From Tubulanus polymorphus (lineage: Eukaryota > Nemertea > Palaeonemertea > Tubulaniformes > Tubulanidae): a DNA stretch of 64,000 bases. The translations under genes and the position numbers were made by a program. The DNA lies in NCBI RefSeq assembly GCF_964204645.1, contig NC_134028.1, positions 24,650,153 to 24,714,152 on the forward strand, read 5' to 3'. This document shows positions 23,301 through 36,100 of the stretch, one piece after another. The number at the start of each line of letters is the position of its first letter. Position 1 is the stretch's first letter. The notes beneath the pieces were generated by a model. It searched no databases and had not been told where the DNA came from. It saw only the letters and a program-made list of their open reading frames with translations.

Positions 23301-26300
23301 TTGAGAAATTTCAACCGGGGGTTGGCTGATTTTCAGAAGTGCCAGCTGGAGAACGCTGCTGATGAATGTGTTTATTTTATAGACCGGTTTGACGCCGTTG
23401 ATGGAAGCCGCGTCCGGCGGTTACGTAGAAGTAGGTCGTGTATTGTTAGATAAGAACGCCGATGTGAACGCCGCTCCGGTGCCGTCGTCACGAGATACAG
23501 CTCTTACGATCGCCGCCGATAAGGGTCATTACCGATTCGTCGAGTTACTACTTCAAAGGTACATTTCACAACGTACTCATCATCGTTTGGATGTTTCTGA
23601 TGATAATTAGAATTGATTTGATCATAAATACTTACAATTTTATTGTCCACCGCCCTCGGTTTTACGCCGAAATTTTGACTCCCAGATTACAATGATTTAG
23701 TTAATTGTCAAATATAATGATATTCGGAATCCACCATTGGTCCCAAATTGGTGGATTATACAGTGGACCGCGCTCAAGCCGGATCTTTTCGGGATGCGAA
23801 ACTTTAGAGCATAATCTGAATCGGAATAAATGCAATTCATAATTAGGGACAGAAATATATTTTTAAAATGAGTTGATCAGATCCAAATTGAGCAGAGTTT
23901 AATGCATTTATGGTAGTTCTTTGTTACGACGTATCAATAGTTTGTTACTCGACCCCTCTGTTGAAATTAGTGGTTCGTTTTAGCGGTTTCTGTCCTAATT
24001 TCTAGATCAATGATAAAATATGAAGAATTGCCCATTTCTGTTAAGATGACTGAATGTTGACTAATGTTTAGTTGTTCGTGTTTCAGGGGCGCGGCTGTCG
24101 ATGTGAAGAATAAGAAAGGCAATTCACCGCTGTGGTTAGCGTGTAATGGTAAATATCAGTTTCAAATAACATAAAAGTATATATACTTAGGTGAAATCTG
24201 GGAAATTATAACTCATTAAATTAACAATATTGGGTTTAATCTTAGAAAAAAACTTGTCTCAGGCCAAGGTGTTTTTATTTTGATTCGGGTCAGGCCATAT
24301 TTGGCCCGGGTCAACCATACATGCACATGTGCAATTTGAGCATCAGCTCGATGTGATCACAGCCGATCTCTCTGTGACAGTAATGGTTGCGTAATATTGT
24401 CTAACTTTTCTCTCGTGTCGCAGGTGGTCATCTGGACGTCGTACAGCTACTGGTAAGCTGGAAAGCTGACATCGACAGTCAGGACAACCGTAAAGTGTCG
24501 TGTCTGATGTCGTCGTTCCGTAAAGGTCACGTGAAGGTCGTTAAATGGCTCGTCAAACACGTCATGCAGTTTCCGTCGGATCAAGAATGCATGCGTTACA
24601 TCGCCACGGTAACCGATAAGGTACGTCTGCTTGTGTTGATTGTTGTTAATCTAGTAATAGATTCTGGGGATATGAAATTTACACCTTTAATATACTTCTC
24701 TCCGATCCGGAAAGGATTTTAAAAGGCACGCGTAAAACCTTGTTAGTGCCTTGAACATGTGTTCAATGTGGCTGTAAACAGCTCTGACAAACTCATGGAA
24801 TCAACAAAATCAGGGAAATTGACAGATTTTACCAAAAACCTCCTAGAAAACTCAGGGAATCGGGTGATGCTATTATTGAACGCGCGTGTTTTATCAATAT
24901 GTGATTCAGTGAAAAATCAAATGAATTGTAATATTTCAAACCCTTTCTCTGATTCATGCAGGGAATATTCTGTAATTGCATGCAAAAATCTGACAATCCA
25001 TCGTATTTAAATCGTTTTTATGCTTGCCAGTTCTAGATGTTTTCGATACTGAAAGTTTTTCTGTCGTGAAATTTTTTAAATAAAATGATCGTTTGTGCGG
25101 ATCTTCAGCGGAGATATTTTGAGATAGATATTTCTTTTGTTATCGAAAAAAAACGATTGCATTTTCTATTACGTCACAAGTAATAGATATTATGTAGTAC
25201 TTTCTAAAGCCACGGGTTTTGAGATAACAGTGTTTGTATTTGAGTTCATTGTATTGTGTGAAGTGTTTGGTGGCACTTCAGTGTATCACAGCTTTTGATA
25301 TACTGCCTATATCTATCGTATGTACTATGTGAGAACTATCATGTCTTAAATACATTCTATGTGACACACAGAATGTTCTCTTATCAACTGATTCATTTAA
25401 AAGCGTGCATTTTATCTGTTGTTTGGATAGACGGCCTTGAATTGTAAGCTATCTTTGCGAGTGTCAGACCGATGTGAAAAATCGTGAAAAATAACGAAAA
25501 TGTGTGGAAAATTCATGAAACCCCTTTTTTATGCCGTAATCTGTAGATGTGTAGTTCAGAATTTATGCGTAAAGCTGTGTTAAAGATTCATGAAAATGCA
25601 GATTGTGATTAGTAACTGCTTATGTCATAGTACAAATTGTACTGTGACATGAAAAATGATTTCGTTTTTGTGCGAGTTAGTCGAAAGTTAAAAGACGTCT
25701 GAGTAAGGCAAGGTTTACTATATTTCTGAAAGCTTTCCGGCACTATTCGAAATTACGGCACTTTACCAAAAATCTAAAAACATGAAGAGCATTTACAATA
25801 TACCATAAAACATTGAGATGTTAAGTAGATGAAAAAGATAATTGCACGTTTAGTGTTCTTCTAAGAAACGTTAGTTTTCTGCGAGAACTCCTTCAATTTT
25901 GAGAAATAGGCAATTAGGTACTTTAGAAATTATTCATCAGACTTTGCCTTAATCAGTTCAGTTGGACCAGGATCTATTTGTTACCCAATTAGGCGGTTAT
26001 CAAATTAGAAACGAGTTTATTGTAACGAGTAATAATTTGCCTATGAATCTGTTGAATTAACAGTTTACTGAGAATTATCGGTGTGTTCACGAAATCACTG
26101 AGAAAAGGGTTGAAAAATCAGATAAATCTTATCAAAAAAAGGATTTTTTTGGCAGCTATTTGTATACTACATCGTAGTTAGAGCTGGTATCTGTTACGGG
26201 CGACAAGATTGCAACTGTCCGCCTACCGTAGGCCGGAGTAGAACATGGGCAGCCGTCGGGTTGCTGTTGCGAGCCGGCTTATGTCGAACCGATAGAGCAA

Positions 26301-27087
26301 CAACTGGCGGCCTCTCGTAGGCGGCTAGTTGCCGCTAATCGGCAATAAACCCAGTTGCGTCGCGTTGCTTGTCGACATAAGCCAGCCTTAAAACATGAGA
26401 ATAGGCTGGTACGTTTAGTGAGCAACAGTCGGAAAGTGGAAATCGGTTTCCTGGCAACGAACACGCCAGTAATTAACACTTATTCTACGACATACATAAT
26501 GTTAAAACGGAGGAGGCAGCAGCGTCGTGTTGGTTGCTATTCGCACGCGCCGCGCTGCCATCAACTTATTACTGAACGTTATTATCGGTCTTACAATTAT
26601 CACATTGTTTCACCGAGTTCTATACAGTATAGCAGGTACACTTCGCAGAAAAACTCCACGCGGTTAAAACCCGATCACAATAGTGGAGGCAGGCGCGCTG
26701 CCTGAATTATTCGCTACGCATTTATTTCGCTTCGATTATCCCGCCTGGTAGTTCGTTGGCGGATCGAACTGTGACGGACAGATCGCGACGAGTATATCTA
26801 CGAGAAGAAGAAATTGATGTAGGCCGTTTTAGAAGCACGGCGTCTTTTTAAACACGACGTTTCGACGCTGCCGGTGCCGCGCGAACTGAACCGAGTATAT
26901 CTACGAGAAGAAGAAATTGATGTAGGCCGTTTTAGAAGCACGGCGTCTTTTTAAACACGACGTTTCGATGCTGCCGGTGCCGCGCGAACTGAACCGAGTT
27001 TATTTCTTTGTCACAAGCCGTGTGTCTTTGTTTCTGTACGCACACGTAGAACACAGCTCACTACGTTCGCTGTCGCCACCACTGCTG

Positions 27088-27120
<33 letters not shown>

Positions 27121-30100
27121 ATACTGTCTGTCTTCCCGGCTCTATTACTCTCCACTGCTGACTACAAAAACACACTATTCGATATTTCTTTATTCTACGC
27201 GATGATTACGAATCGGTTTATGGTAACGTATTTGTCCGTTTGTCCCGTTCGTCGTCATCGTTGTGGTCACCTTTTCGAAACAAAAATCATTAACCACCTT
27301 TATTATATGATACTGTCATCGACGTCGAAAATTTGCCTGGAATTGATCTGTTTCAATTCATACATTTTCAATTTCAGTTAAAATGTATTGTATCGTCTTT
27401 CTTTTAGAAATGGTTCGGCGTTTGTTATATAGCATCGCTTACGTTGAAAAATTTGCTAAGATTGGTTTCGATTCCTGTGTTGTCTTGATTTTTAAATGCC
27501 TGGGATTTTTTGTTTTGTTCGGAAAACAAAGAGATACTAAAATAGATCAAATCGGAAATGATTCAACTACGACGACTGTAATCACTGATTACTCATTTAT
27601 GTTATGACGCTGATAACCGTTTCCGACACAGCCACATTTTCGTGCATTCATATCCTCGAGTTACTTAAATACAATAATTTTGCTGAAGTCGGTCGCCCGG
27701 TCGCTTGGATTATATATATATATATTATCATTGAAACAGGCGTCAGACTGACACCTTCATCACTCTGCAGCTAACATGAGTTCTGCATCAGACGACGACG
27801 ACGACATCCAAAAATGATCCATCAATTGATAATAATTCTATACATAGAGAGATTGTTCGTGCCTTCTTTAATATTCGTTGTATCTTGAAGAAGCATCCTC
27901 GTCGTCAGGACGATATATTATCATCGTTGTAGTATTCGATTATGACTTTCATATTTTATTACGTAACAGAGAAATAGACGCGATGAAAACAGTGAGATCG
28001 ATACGTTTTATTATAAGCCTGAATTATTTGAGATATTCGGAGTAAGATTTTATCGCAGCATTCACAGAAAAAGTGTGAAACTGGTGCCTGATTACAATCA
28101 TATGAAGCAATGAATCTAAAATTCCACAATTGCTGAGTGACTTTAAAAGCTTGACTTAAAAATGTTTAAAAAAAATGTAAAAAATACTTCTTTAGTCTTT
28201 AATATCTAATTGAGGGATTCAAGCGATTTTTAGACTGAAGAATGGTCGACGAACCACCTGCTACATTTCTAGTATTTTTTATGAAGATTTTAAAGTCGCT
28301 GATTGTGAGATTTTATGTTAATTGTTTCGCCGCGATCTTCGTAAATCTATTGAAATTTTCTGATAATAGAAACTGATAGCAATATCTTGCGTGATGACCA
28401 TCAAGAGGAATCCACACGACCTTGCAATTCCGTGAATAACTAATCTGGATGATTGTGGATCGGATATTTGTTTGCCATGTTCGAGGTAGTTTCGGCTGTC
28501 TTCATCGGTGACTGTTGTAGATATGTTGTTTATTAGTTATGACGACATGGTCTAATCGTAATAAAGTCAGGGTCAAGTCAGGGTTTGTTCACAATTAAGT
28601 AAGTGGCGTTGAATTTTCACCATGTAATAACGCTGTACACGTCAGTTTACTAGTATTCTCTAGACATTCAATGTCGAATTTCTTATGAAATGCGGATTTT
28701 CGTTGCTTTCAATGAAGTATTTAATTGGGTAAGTACGCCACGACTTCATTCATGTAGATTTAGGCTAAAATAAAATTTTAAGTTTCTTCTAATCGGGTCG
28801 GTTCATTTTGTAAACTACAATTAAATTTGTCAGCCGCTGGGTCTGTTATTGCTAGCTTGATCATGATTTTTAAAAAAAGGCGGCCGTGTCAACTTTAAAG
28901 CTCAACAGAAATGAGAAACAAGGTATCAATTTTTTAGCCTTCCGAAGTTCGGAATGTCGAACTCGTTTGTCAAAGAAGGGAAGGTTTTTCGCGTTGATGA
29001 ATCATAGTCGTCAGTTCGGGCCAATCACTATGTGTTCATTAATTGTTTATTCGTTTATTTACGTGGAGACTCCGATGAAGGGTCTATTGAAATCGGCAAT
29101 AGTTTTTTGTCAAGTCGGTTTTGACAACGGTAGTGAATCAACACTCTCTTGGAACTAAATATTTGAAATGAAATTCAAGATCTGTTCCAGATAGATTTGT
29201 GCCAGGTTTATGGAAGTGTTTGTATTATGTTATAATGTAAATTGGTGCGACATACCTTTGTGTTTATCAAAGGCATACAACCTAGAGGTATAGGAACTCT
29301 AGTACGAAGATCATAGAAATATAGATATTTACACAAAAAAGATTTGCTCTAACTGAAAAATTTCATAAAAATTAATGCCTCACGATATCAATGTTAGTGT
29401 TAGAAGTAACAATTCAACCGATACCAAAAGCGATTAACAATTGTATGATCCAACACTAGGTATGAAAAAATTCAACTCTTTAATAATAATAGTAATAAAC
29501 TATCGATGATAAACTGTTAACTGGAGTAAAAATTTCAGACCGTATTTTTTCATTACCGGGATTTATTTAACTATCGTCACAGGTCAAACAGAGAGCTTTC
29601 AACAATATTCACTAATATACGTTAGTCTATGGTTTTGGTATATGATTTAAGGTGTCCGCCTAGCTATGGGGTCAGGTATTTTTAATACGGTAACATGCCT
29701 GAGCTGAAGTTGTTTATGAAACCGTGGACGTATATAAATCATGAAACCTATTGCAGTTGATGGTTTTATTCTGTGTTACTCGATCACCACAGGTATCCAT
29801 TTACACTTGAGGAGAATCAGTGTTAACACACTACCTCTTAGATAATCAGGTGCTAACAAACTGACCAAGCAGTGGGCTTCCCGCTAACATCCTCCTGGAA
29901 AATGTTAATAATGGTTTTAATGAGCCATGAGCCATGTTATGGTAGTATAGGATAGTCTATTGATGAAGAGGTGTGCCTGAAGTTGTAATGGCCTCTCAGT
30001 TATCACATCGGTCACACCTTGTCCAGCTGCAAATGACCCACAGATCATGTGAGTACATCTACCATGTAGCTAATCTCCGCTCAGAAATATCCTGACATTT

Positions 30101-33100
30101 TCAGGTTTATTGTCTAATTTTGTTTATCATTAGGGGAATATCGTACTTCCTAGGAAAGATGTGGTATCTATTGGCTTTGCAGGCAGAGTAAGGAACAATG
30201 TTTTACTGTAATTATTTGATTTGGCCGTTCCAAGCTTTAGAATTTACTGCTGACCCTGAATCTGAACAGATGAAAGCGTGCCTTGTCACAGTGTCTGTAC
30301 ATTTATTACCGGTATTCATATGGTTTTCGGTCAGGTGTTGAAAGAATGATCTCGGAAATCCTCCTATTCCAAAAATGTGCTTCGTGATTCATGAATTATA
30401 GTCTGTGCATAATTCAAGGCCAATGCCTACACGGGATTTACATAGAAACCATAGTAAAACTGGTGTATGCGTTAAAGAACAGTGGCGCATGTTAACAGGA
30501 TGAATAGGGGCGTTAAAATATTTGAGTTACTTGACAAAAGACGTTTTTATTTTGATTTAATAGTGAAAGTTGTGTACTCGGTACTGGTGTGATTAAACTG
30601 TGACCCAGATATTTATATTCAACGATAGGCTTCCTTATTCGGTGAAATCATGAAATATGCCGGTCGTTTTCCTGAAGCCTTTCATGACCCAGCTCTGTAA
30701 TTGTCTGTTAGGTCAAAATTGTTGAAAGGGAACTATTAATTTAACTGGAGTGAAATTAAATGAGAGTCCATTATGGGGCTGGGTGGTATAGGTGTGGTGT
30801 TTAGTGTTTGTCAACCGCGGATTAATTTCGATGCCTTTGTGACGTGCTTAACTCGGTGGATAATGTATTATTCCTCTATATCCATCTGGTCTTCATCATC
30901 GCCATCACTGACCGGGGTGTGTGTCAGTTACCGGCTGTGTGTTAGTTACCGGCTGTAATCGTTTTAAGTGTATAAGAAGAGATGATCATCGCTAATAATA
31001 GGATGCATCCGACCCCGATATGAGATTAATTGACAATCTATGTCGCGTTGATTCATGAAAGGCGCGCACTGCGCTGATTTTTTTGACCTCGAAATGCGTG
31101 AGGCCTACTTCTGCTTTAGAGGATTTTATTTTTTTTTCTCGGGGGCGATTATTTGTAGGTCGGTGTCACTCCGAAGTTCTATCGACATCAGTTTCAACAT
31201 TTCAATTTGATGATCAATCTGACCCTCAATTGCTTCATTTGTGAAATAAAAACTATGATATAATTTCGCGATGTTATCTCTGGGTCGGTATTTTATAGGT
31301 CACTGTCACTCTGACGGTTTCGTTTCTGTCAAACCAGCTGCCTGCCTACCCTCTGACGAGCGAGTGTGAAATGAACCGGTCCGTTGAGTTTGAATACACT
31401 GCTGTGTACAGCGATGAATGGCGTTCTGTGATTGGCCGAAATAGCGGTTTTGACAGGCCGGGTTTTATGCTAATGAGGCTGATTCATCACTGACGCTGCT
31501 GTGTGTGAAGCTATAGCCGTGCTTGTAAACATTACCGCGGCTTATAGCAGTTCAACTCATACGCCTTTTAACCGAAGAGATTTTAAAACCGCTGTCGGTT
31601 CTTCTTAAAAAAAAAAAAACAATGGCTTACCGGCTTTTATGTTCGAATGTCCGTCAACCGACGACTGTTTCGACGGCTCAGGATTTTAAACTGATCACGC
31701 ATAGAGTGAATGAAGTTATACAGAGTCTCAACTCCGACGTGAGTATATCATCATCAGAGCGCTGCTGGATATATAGGTGTCAGAGATAGAGAATTGGGGC
31801 GCGGTGGTTCCAGGCGTTCTATCCACGTCCACCGCCCCGGTTTTCATCGCCGAACGGATTAAGTCGGCATTTTTTACGGATTTCCATTTCGAAAATTGTT
31901 CGGTAATGTTCGGATTTCCATTTCAAGGTGGTTGACCCAGATTTATTTCTATCTATGTGTGTATGTGTGGATGGATAATATAATCCAAGATGGAGGCAAG
32001 TGCAGCATCGATTATTAAAAGCTGACAGCTGTCAGTGGAGGCGCGCGAGAGGGAGAGACCACATCGCTTTGTTGTTATCGGACTATTCAAATTCTTTCGC
32101 AGTCGGTAATTACATTGTTTGTTAGCCTAGTAGAATTTTCACGTAGGATATATTTTCAACAAACAATTTTTTTCACCCTCTGCCTTCTATTTTAATTTTG
32201 ATAGCGAAAATTAGTTTCGAGTGAAAATTTGAAAATTAATTTTATCAGCTTTTCATTACTAATTAGTTAACGTGAAACCCGTCGTAGGTTTAGATGGGGT
32301 TTTTGTTTAGACCGGGAGTGTGGTTGTTTGATAGTTTTTTTAGAGCTTGGTTTGTATTATTTCACAATCTCGACCACGGTCGATTGCCAGGGCTAGTTGT
32401 TGTCAAACAATACTCGACAATGAGGCAGCCTTCATGTATTATGATAATGAGCGTCATAAAATTTGCTGTTTCAATTTCGCTTTTAACCCAGAGAAGAAAT
32501 GCATCGAATTCAGAGAAATAATTTTGCCTTAGTTCCGTTTCACTGCTCGCTTTAACAGGTGAGGTAGTTTTCAGAACGCGGCAGTCAGAATTTCCAGGAA
32601 GCATTGTGAACCTGTTCTATTGGTGGTGCTGTTTCTGTCTATTGCGTCATAGAAAGAAATGTCGAAAAAATTGATTGAACTGCTGCCAAACGTGTTGTTC
32701 ATTGTAGTAATCACGTACGCACTCTTGCGTGCCGGGCGGGGATCCAGGAATTCTTTACCGCTGACTAGGTCGAAGTATTGATTGCTGAATAAATCGTGAT
32801 TGGTAATTGCTTTATGAAACTATGAGTAATCAAAATCGAAAATGTGTGACCTAATACGAGATGACGCCACTCACCCAGAAAACCTTGACAAATCTGAGTG
32901 AATTGGGAAAAATCCTTAAAAAACTTGAGATATTTGATGGATTTTTTTTTTAAACCTGGAAAACTAATTTTGGTTATTTCGGAGTAGTTTCTATATCATC
33001 GCGCAGTTATTATGAATTTCGAATCATCAAATCAGATGGGATGAATGATTTCAATTTGTCATCACATTTCCTAGTGAATAGAAAAAAGTCTCTGCATTTA

Positions 33101-36100
33101 TATCAACTTGGGGAATATAGCCCTGGACAAATCCGGGAATATTAAGGGATTGAAAAAAGCTGTCCACCTGCTTGGAAAATAAACTTTCACTATTTCATTG
33201 CGATCATTAGAGTAGTGACCACCCACCTGCCTTGTTTGCGGGTTATTGTTGACAATAGGAATTCTATGAATAGGCCAGTGCTGTAATGTCACAGCTGTGA
33301 ATTTCAGTATCACACGAGACAAAGAAATTATCGTAAACATTTCGATTTGAATTCAATCCTGCTTTTAGCTTTGACGATAAGAGACTTTCCGTAAGGAAAT
33401 GTTACGCGTTGTTTTTAAAGCCATCAACTATGCCAAATGTTTGTAACAGTTATTAGGGTTATTAGTACTTGCTATGAAAACAATGCATTCAGATGCTTTA
33501 CATATGGTAGGTACACAGATCGTTTAGCTCAATACTGCCTGCTTTCACGGATTTATGCGGAATGAATTGAAATTCAGTACTAGATCTCTAATTCGTATTC
33601 ATAATACTTAACAATACAATTCATCATGAAATTATGAGGACTTATCGACAAAACACAGCTGTTAGTGACATGACATATGTAGGAGGCTATGCGCAGGCTT
33701 AAGAAACCCGATTAAAATGGATAGATCTATTGTTGAAGTATTGCCGCAATAATAGTTAAGAGGTGAATAGGTTAAAAATGAAGCCACATATATTGTCTGC
33801 AGTGTATAGGGTTACATTATTTATATGAAATCTGTATAGTGATATTTATATACAGACAGTGCAGTGTGTTGTGTGTGTATGAATGTGAGTGCTACAGCGC
33901 TGCCTACAACCAGTAACTAGGCCGGAATCTCTATCTATCTCCTAGTACTACTCAGTGTGTGAATTTGCTAGTCTGACATTTTATACAACAATACATTCAT
34001 GCCCGTCATTATTTATTGATGGGTCATTTATTTTATATTTATCTGGTCGGATTGGCCTATTTATGTTGATGAATTTATGATGAGAGATCCCTCCAGCCGC
34101 GTGGGGCGCGGCGGGCAGGTTGGCCGGTTGTACAAAACAAGGCTAGAGTATGATATAATTAGACTGTTAATACCGATATATGCCGATTCATCATTTTATC
34201 AATGACATTTCCGATAAGCTCCTGAGAACTGTGTGAATTATTGGCTAACTAAGAACAATGAGAATTTGTGAATGACTTAAATTGTGGGCACTCAAGAGTG
34301 AAATATTAACATTATTCCAGGGTTGGATCCAGGGGTATTGTGTGGATCCAGGGACATGTCACATTAGTCATGAAATTCGAAAAAATGGCACCTGCGAATA
34401 AACAATTGATTGGCAGGTGCTGATAATATAGCTGGTCTGTGGTGCAGAATATCCAACAGTACTTCATTTCTGGATGGATGCATGTGTGTCCCTGGATCTA
34501 CATCCAGCTTTCAATGAAATACAATTTTAATCGCATGATATTCAGTTTCCGCCCTTTTAGATTCAGAATACATGTATTATAGACATTTGGTATGACTGGA
34601 CTCTGAAATAATAGAAGGTTCAGCTATTTATTTATTCATTCTCCTATTATATTACAATGATATATAGGTCATTATATCGAAGTAGGAGTGCTGATACATT
34701 ACAAGTTCTGTTGCCCATCCAACAACTTTGTGGTCCTAAATCATAAAAGCAGTCTTAAGATTTAAGGCTACTTTCCGACCTTTAGCTATGACTGCCTGTT
34801 GGGGCTTTATTTTTAGTCGAGGCTGAAGTGTAAGTCCATCTTGGTTCCACGAGTCCTAAGTAAATAGGCCGAAGTCTCGACTGGAACTGGGCCGAGGGCT
34901 TGGTTAATTGGCTGGTTAATTACAATACGTCATCTGTTTCTAACGTAGATTTCTTCTGTATATGTGTTGTAGGACTTATTAAAGAAATGTCATCAATGCA
35001 TGGACATCATCGTGAGCGCGAAGGATCGCCAGGCGGCCGAGGCCAACAAAAACGCGTCGATCCTACTCGAAGAGATCGACATGGAGAAAAGCCGCGAGGA
35101 GAGCAAGAAAGCGGCTCTCGCTCGTAAACGAGAAAAACGCAAGAAGAAACGCAAAGAAAAACAAAAAGAGAAGGAAGAAAAAGAAAAAGAGCAAAACAGG
35201 TGAATAAAGAGGATGGGATCTGATTCAATATTTGCTATATGTGTAGGACATAGGCTTATCTAGGTCAAGGTTATTGGTATTGCGACGTGACGTGCTATTG
35301 TTTTTAGCCGATATTTATAACCTGCCACCCCTTGAATAACATGATAAATCATTCCAATCTGTGTGAAAGAATGCGACGGTCGTTTGTTGAAATAATGTCG
35401 AACCTGATTTGATATTTTCAGTAAAAATTCTTCACCGGAACCCGAAAAAGAGGACAAACCGGAAAAGGATGAAGACGACGAGGAAGATGAAGAGGATGAT
35501 GAACCTCCTCCAGACGCGCCGCTGCATCTCGTGCTCGAGCCGCCGGCTGCGACTGTAACCGCTACGACCGGTACGACGCTAGTCACCGAGTCTACTCGTA
35601 ATATCAGAAACAAGAAATCACAACAATCGGCGATACAAGTTACCGCGGTCACGACATCGTCCGTCGCCGCCGCGTCCCCGAGAATCGCTTCGTCTCAACA
35701 ATCGGTTAAAGAGGTCGTCGCCGTGACGACCAACAACAACAATAACAAATCGCGTAATAAAAATCGGCAGCGCCGCGGCGACAAGGCGGAGCGCGCGGCA
35801 GCGGCCGCTCGAGAGAAACAACATCCGCCTGCAGCGGAGGTGTCGGTGAGCATGACGAGTTGCAGCGACCGCGTACCGACGTTAACAACCGTTACGACAA
35901 CCCGATCAGCAGGTGGCGCCAGTGGTAAAACTAACACCAGCACCGTTCACTCGACGAAATCACAGAAAAAAGGCAACAATAATAACGCGAACTCGGTGTG
36001 CACTAGTACTACCGGTAAGTGTATATCTTACTGTATAAACAGGGCGCGGCTTATTACCTGCAAATCAGGCAATTTTGTTAAAATAAAAAGAAGAAAAGAA

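Larger units (their letters stand above)
20341..24620 (+). other. ANKHD1 exons 17-23: second ankyrin-repeat block
   Basis: Encodes about residues 1517-1896, around ten ankyrin repeats from ESNHDTALTLACAGGH to the capping sequence FPSDQECMRYIATVTDK. Blocks such as GISPLMLAAMNGHTAAVKLL and SSRDTALTIAADKGHY are almost identical to human ANKRD17. Introns here are 0.3-1 kb and carry several dispersed repeats. Confidence 0.92.
24621..34972 (+). other. ANKHD1 intron 23, 10.4 kb, repeat-bearing with an internal candidate promoter
   Basis: By far the largest intron. It holds inverted-repeat elements at about 26206-26390, 28762-28940 and 34341-34502, a 103-bp tandem duplication at 26789-26994, a CTG run at 27082-27120, and a candidate alternative first exon at 31622-31738. 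The rest is AT-rich and no other coding exon was recognised. Short open frames at 26968-27381 and 27383-27607 have no gene-like features. Confidence 0.8.

Noticed and set aside
26968-27381. 137-codon leucine-rich open frame
   Set aside because: Created by the CTG run and the tandem duplication; no splice context or similarity.
35260-35943. Minus-strand Ser-rich and Leu-rich open frames opposite mask exon 25
   Set aside because: Antisense shadows of the charged, low-complexity coding exon.
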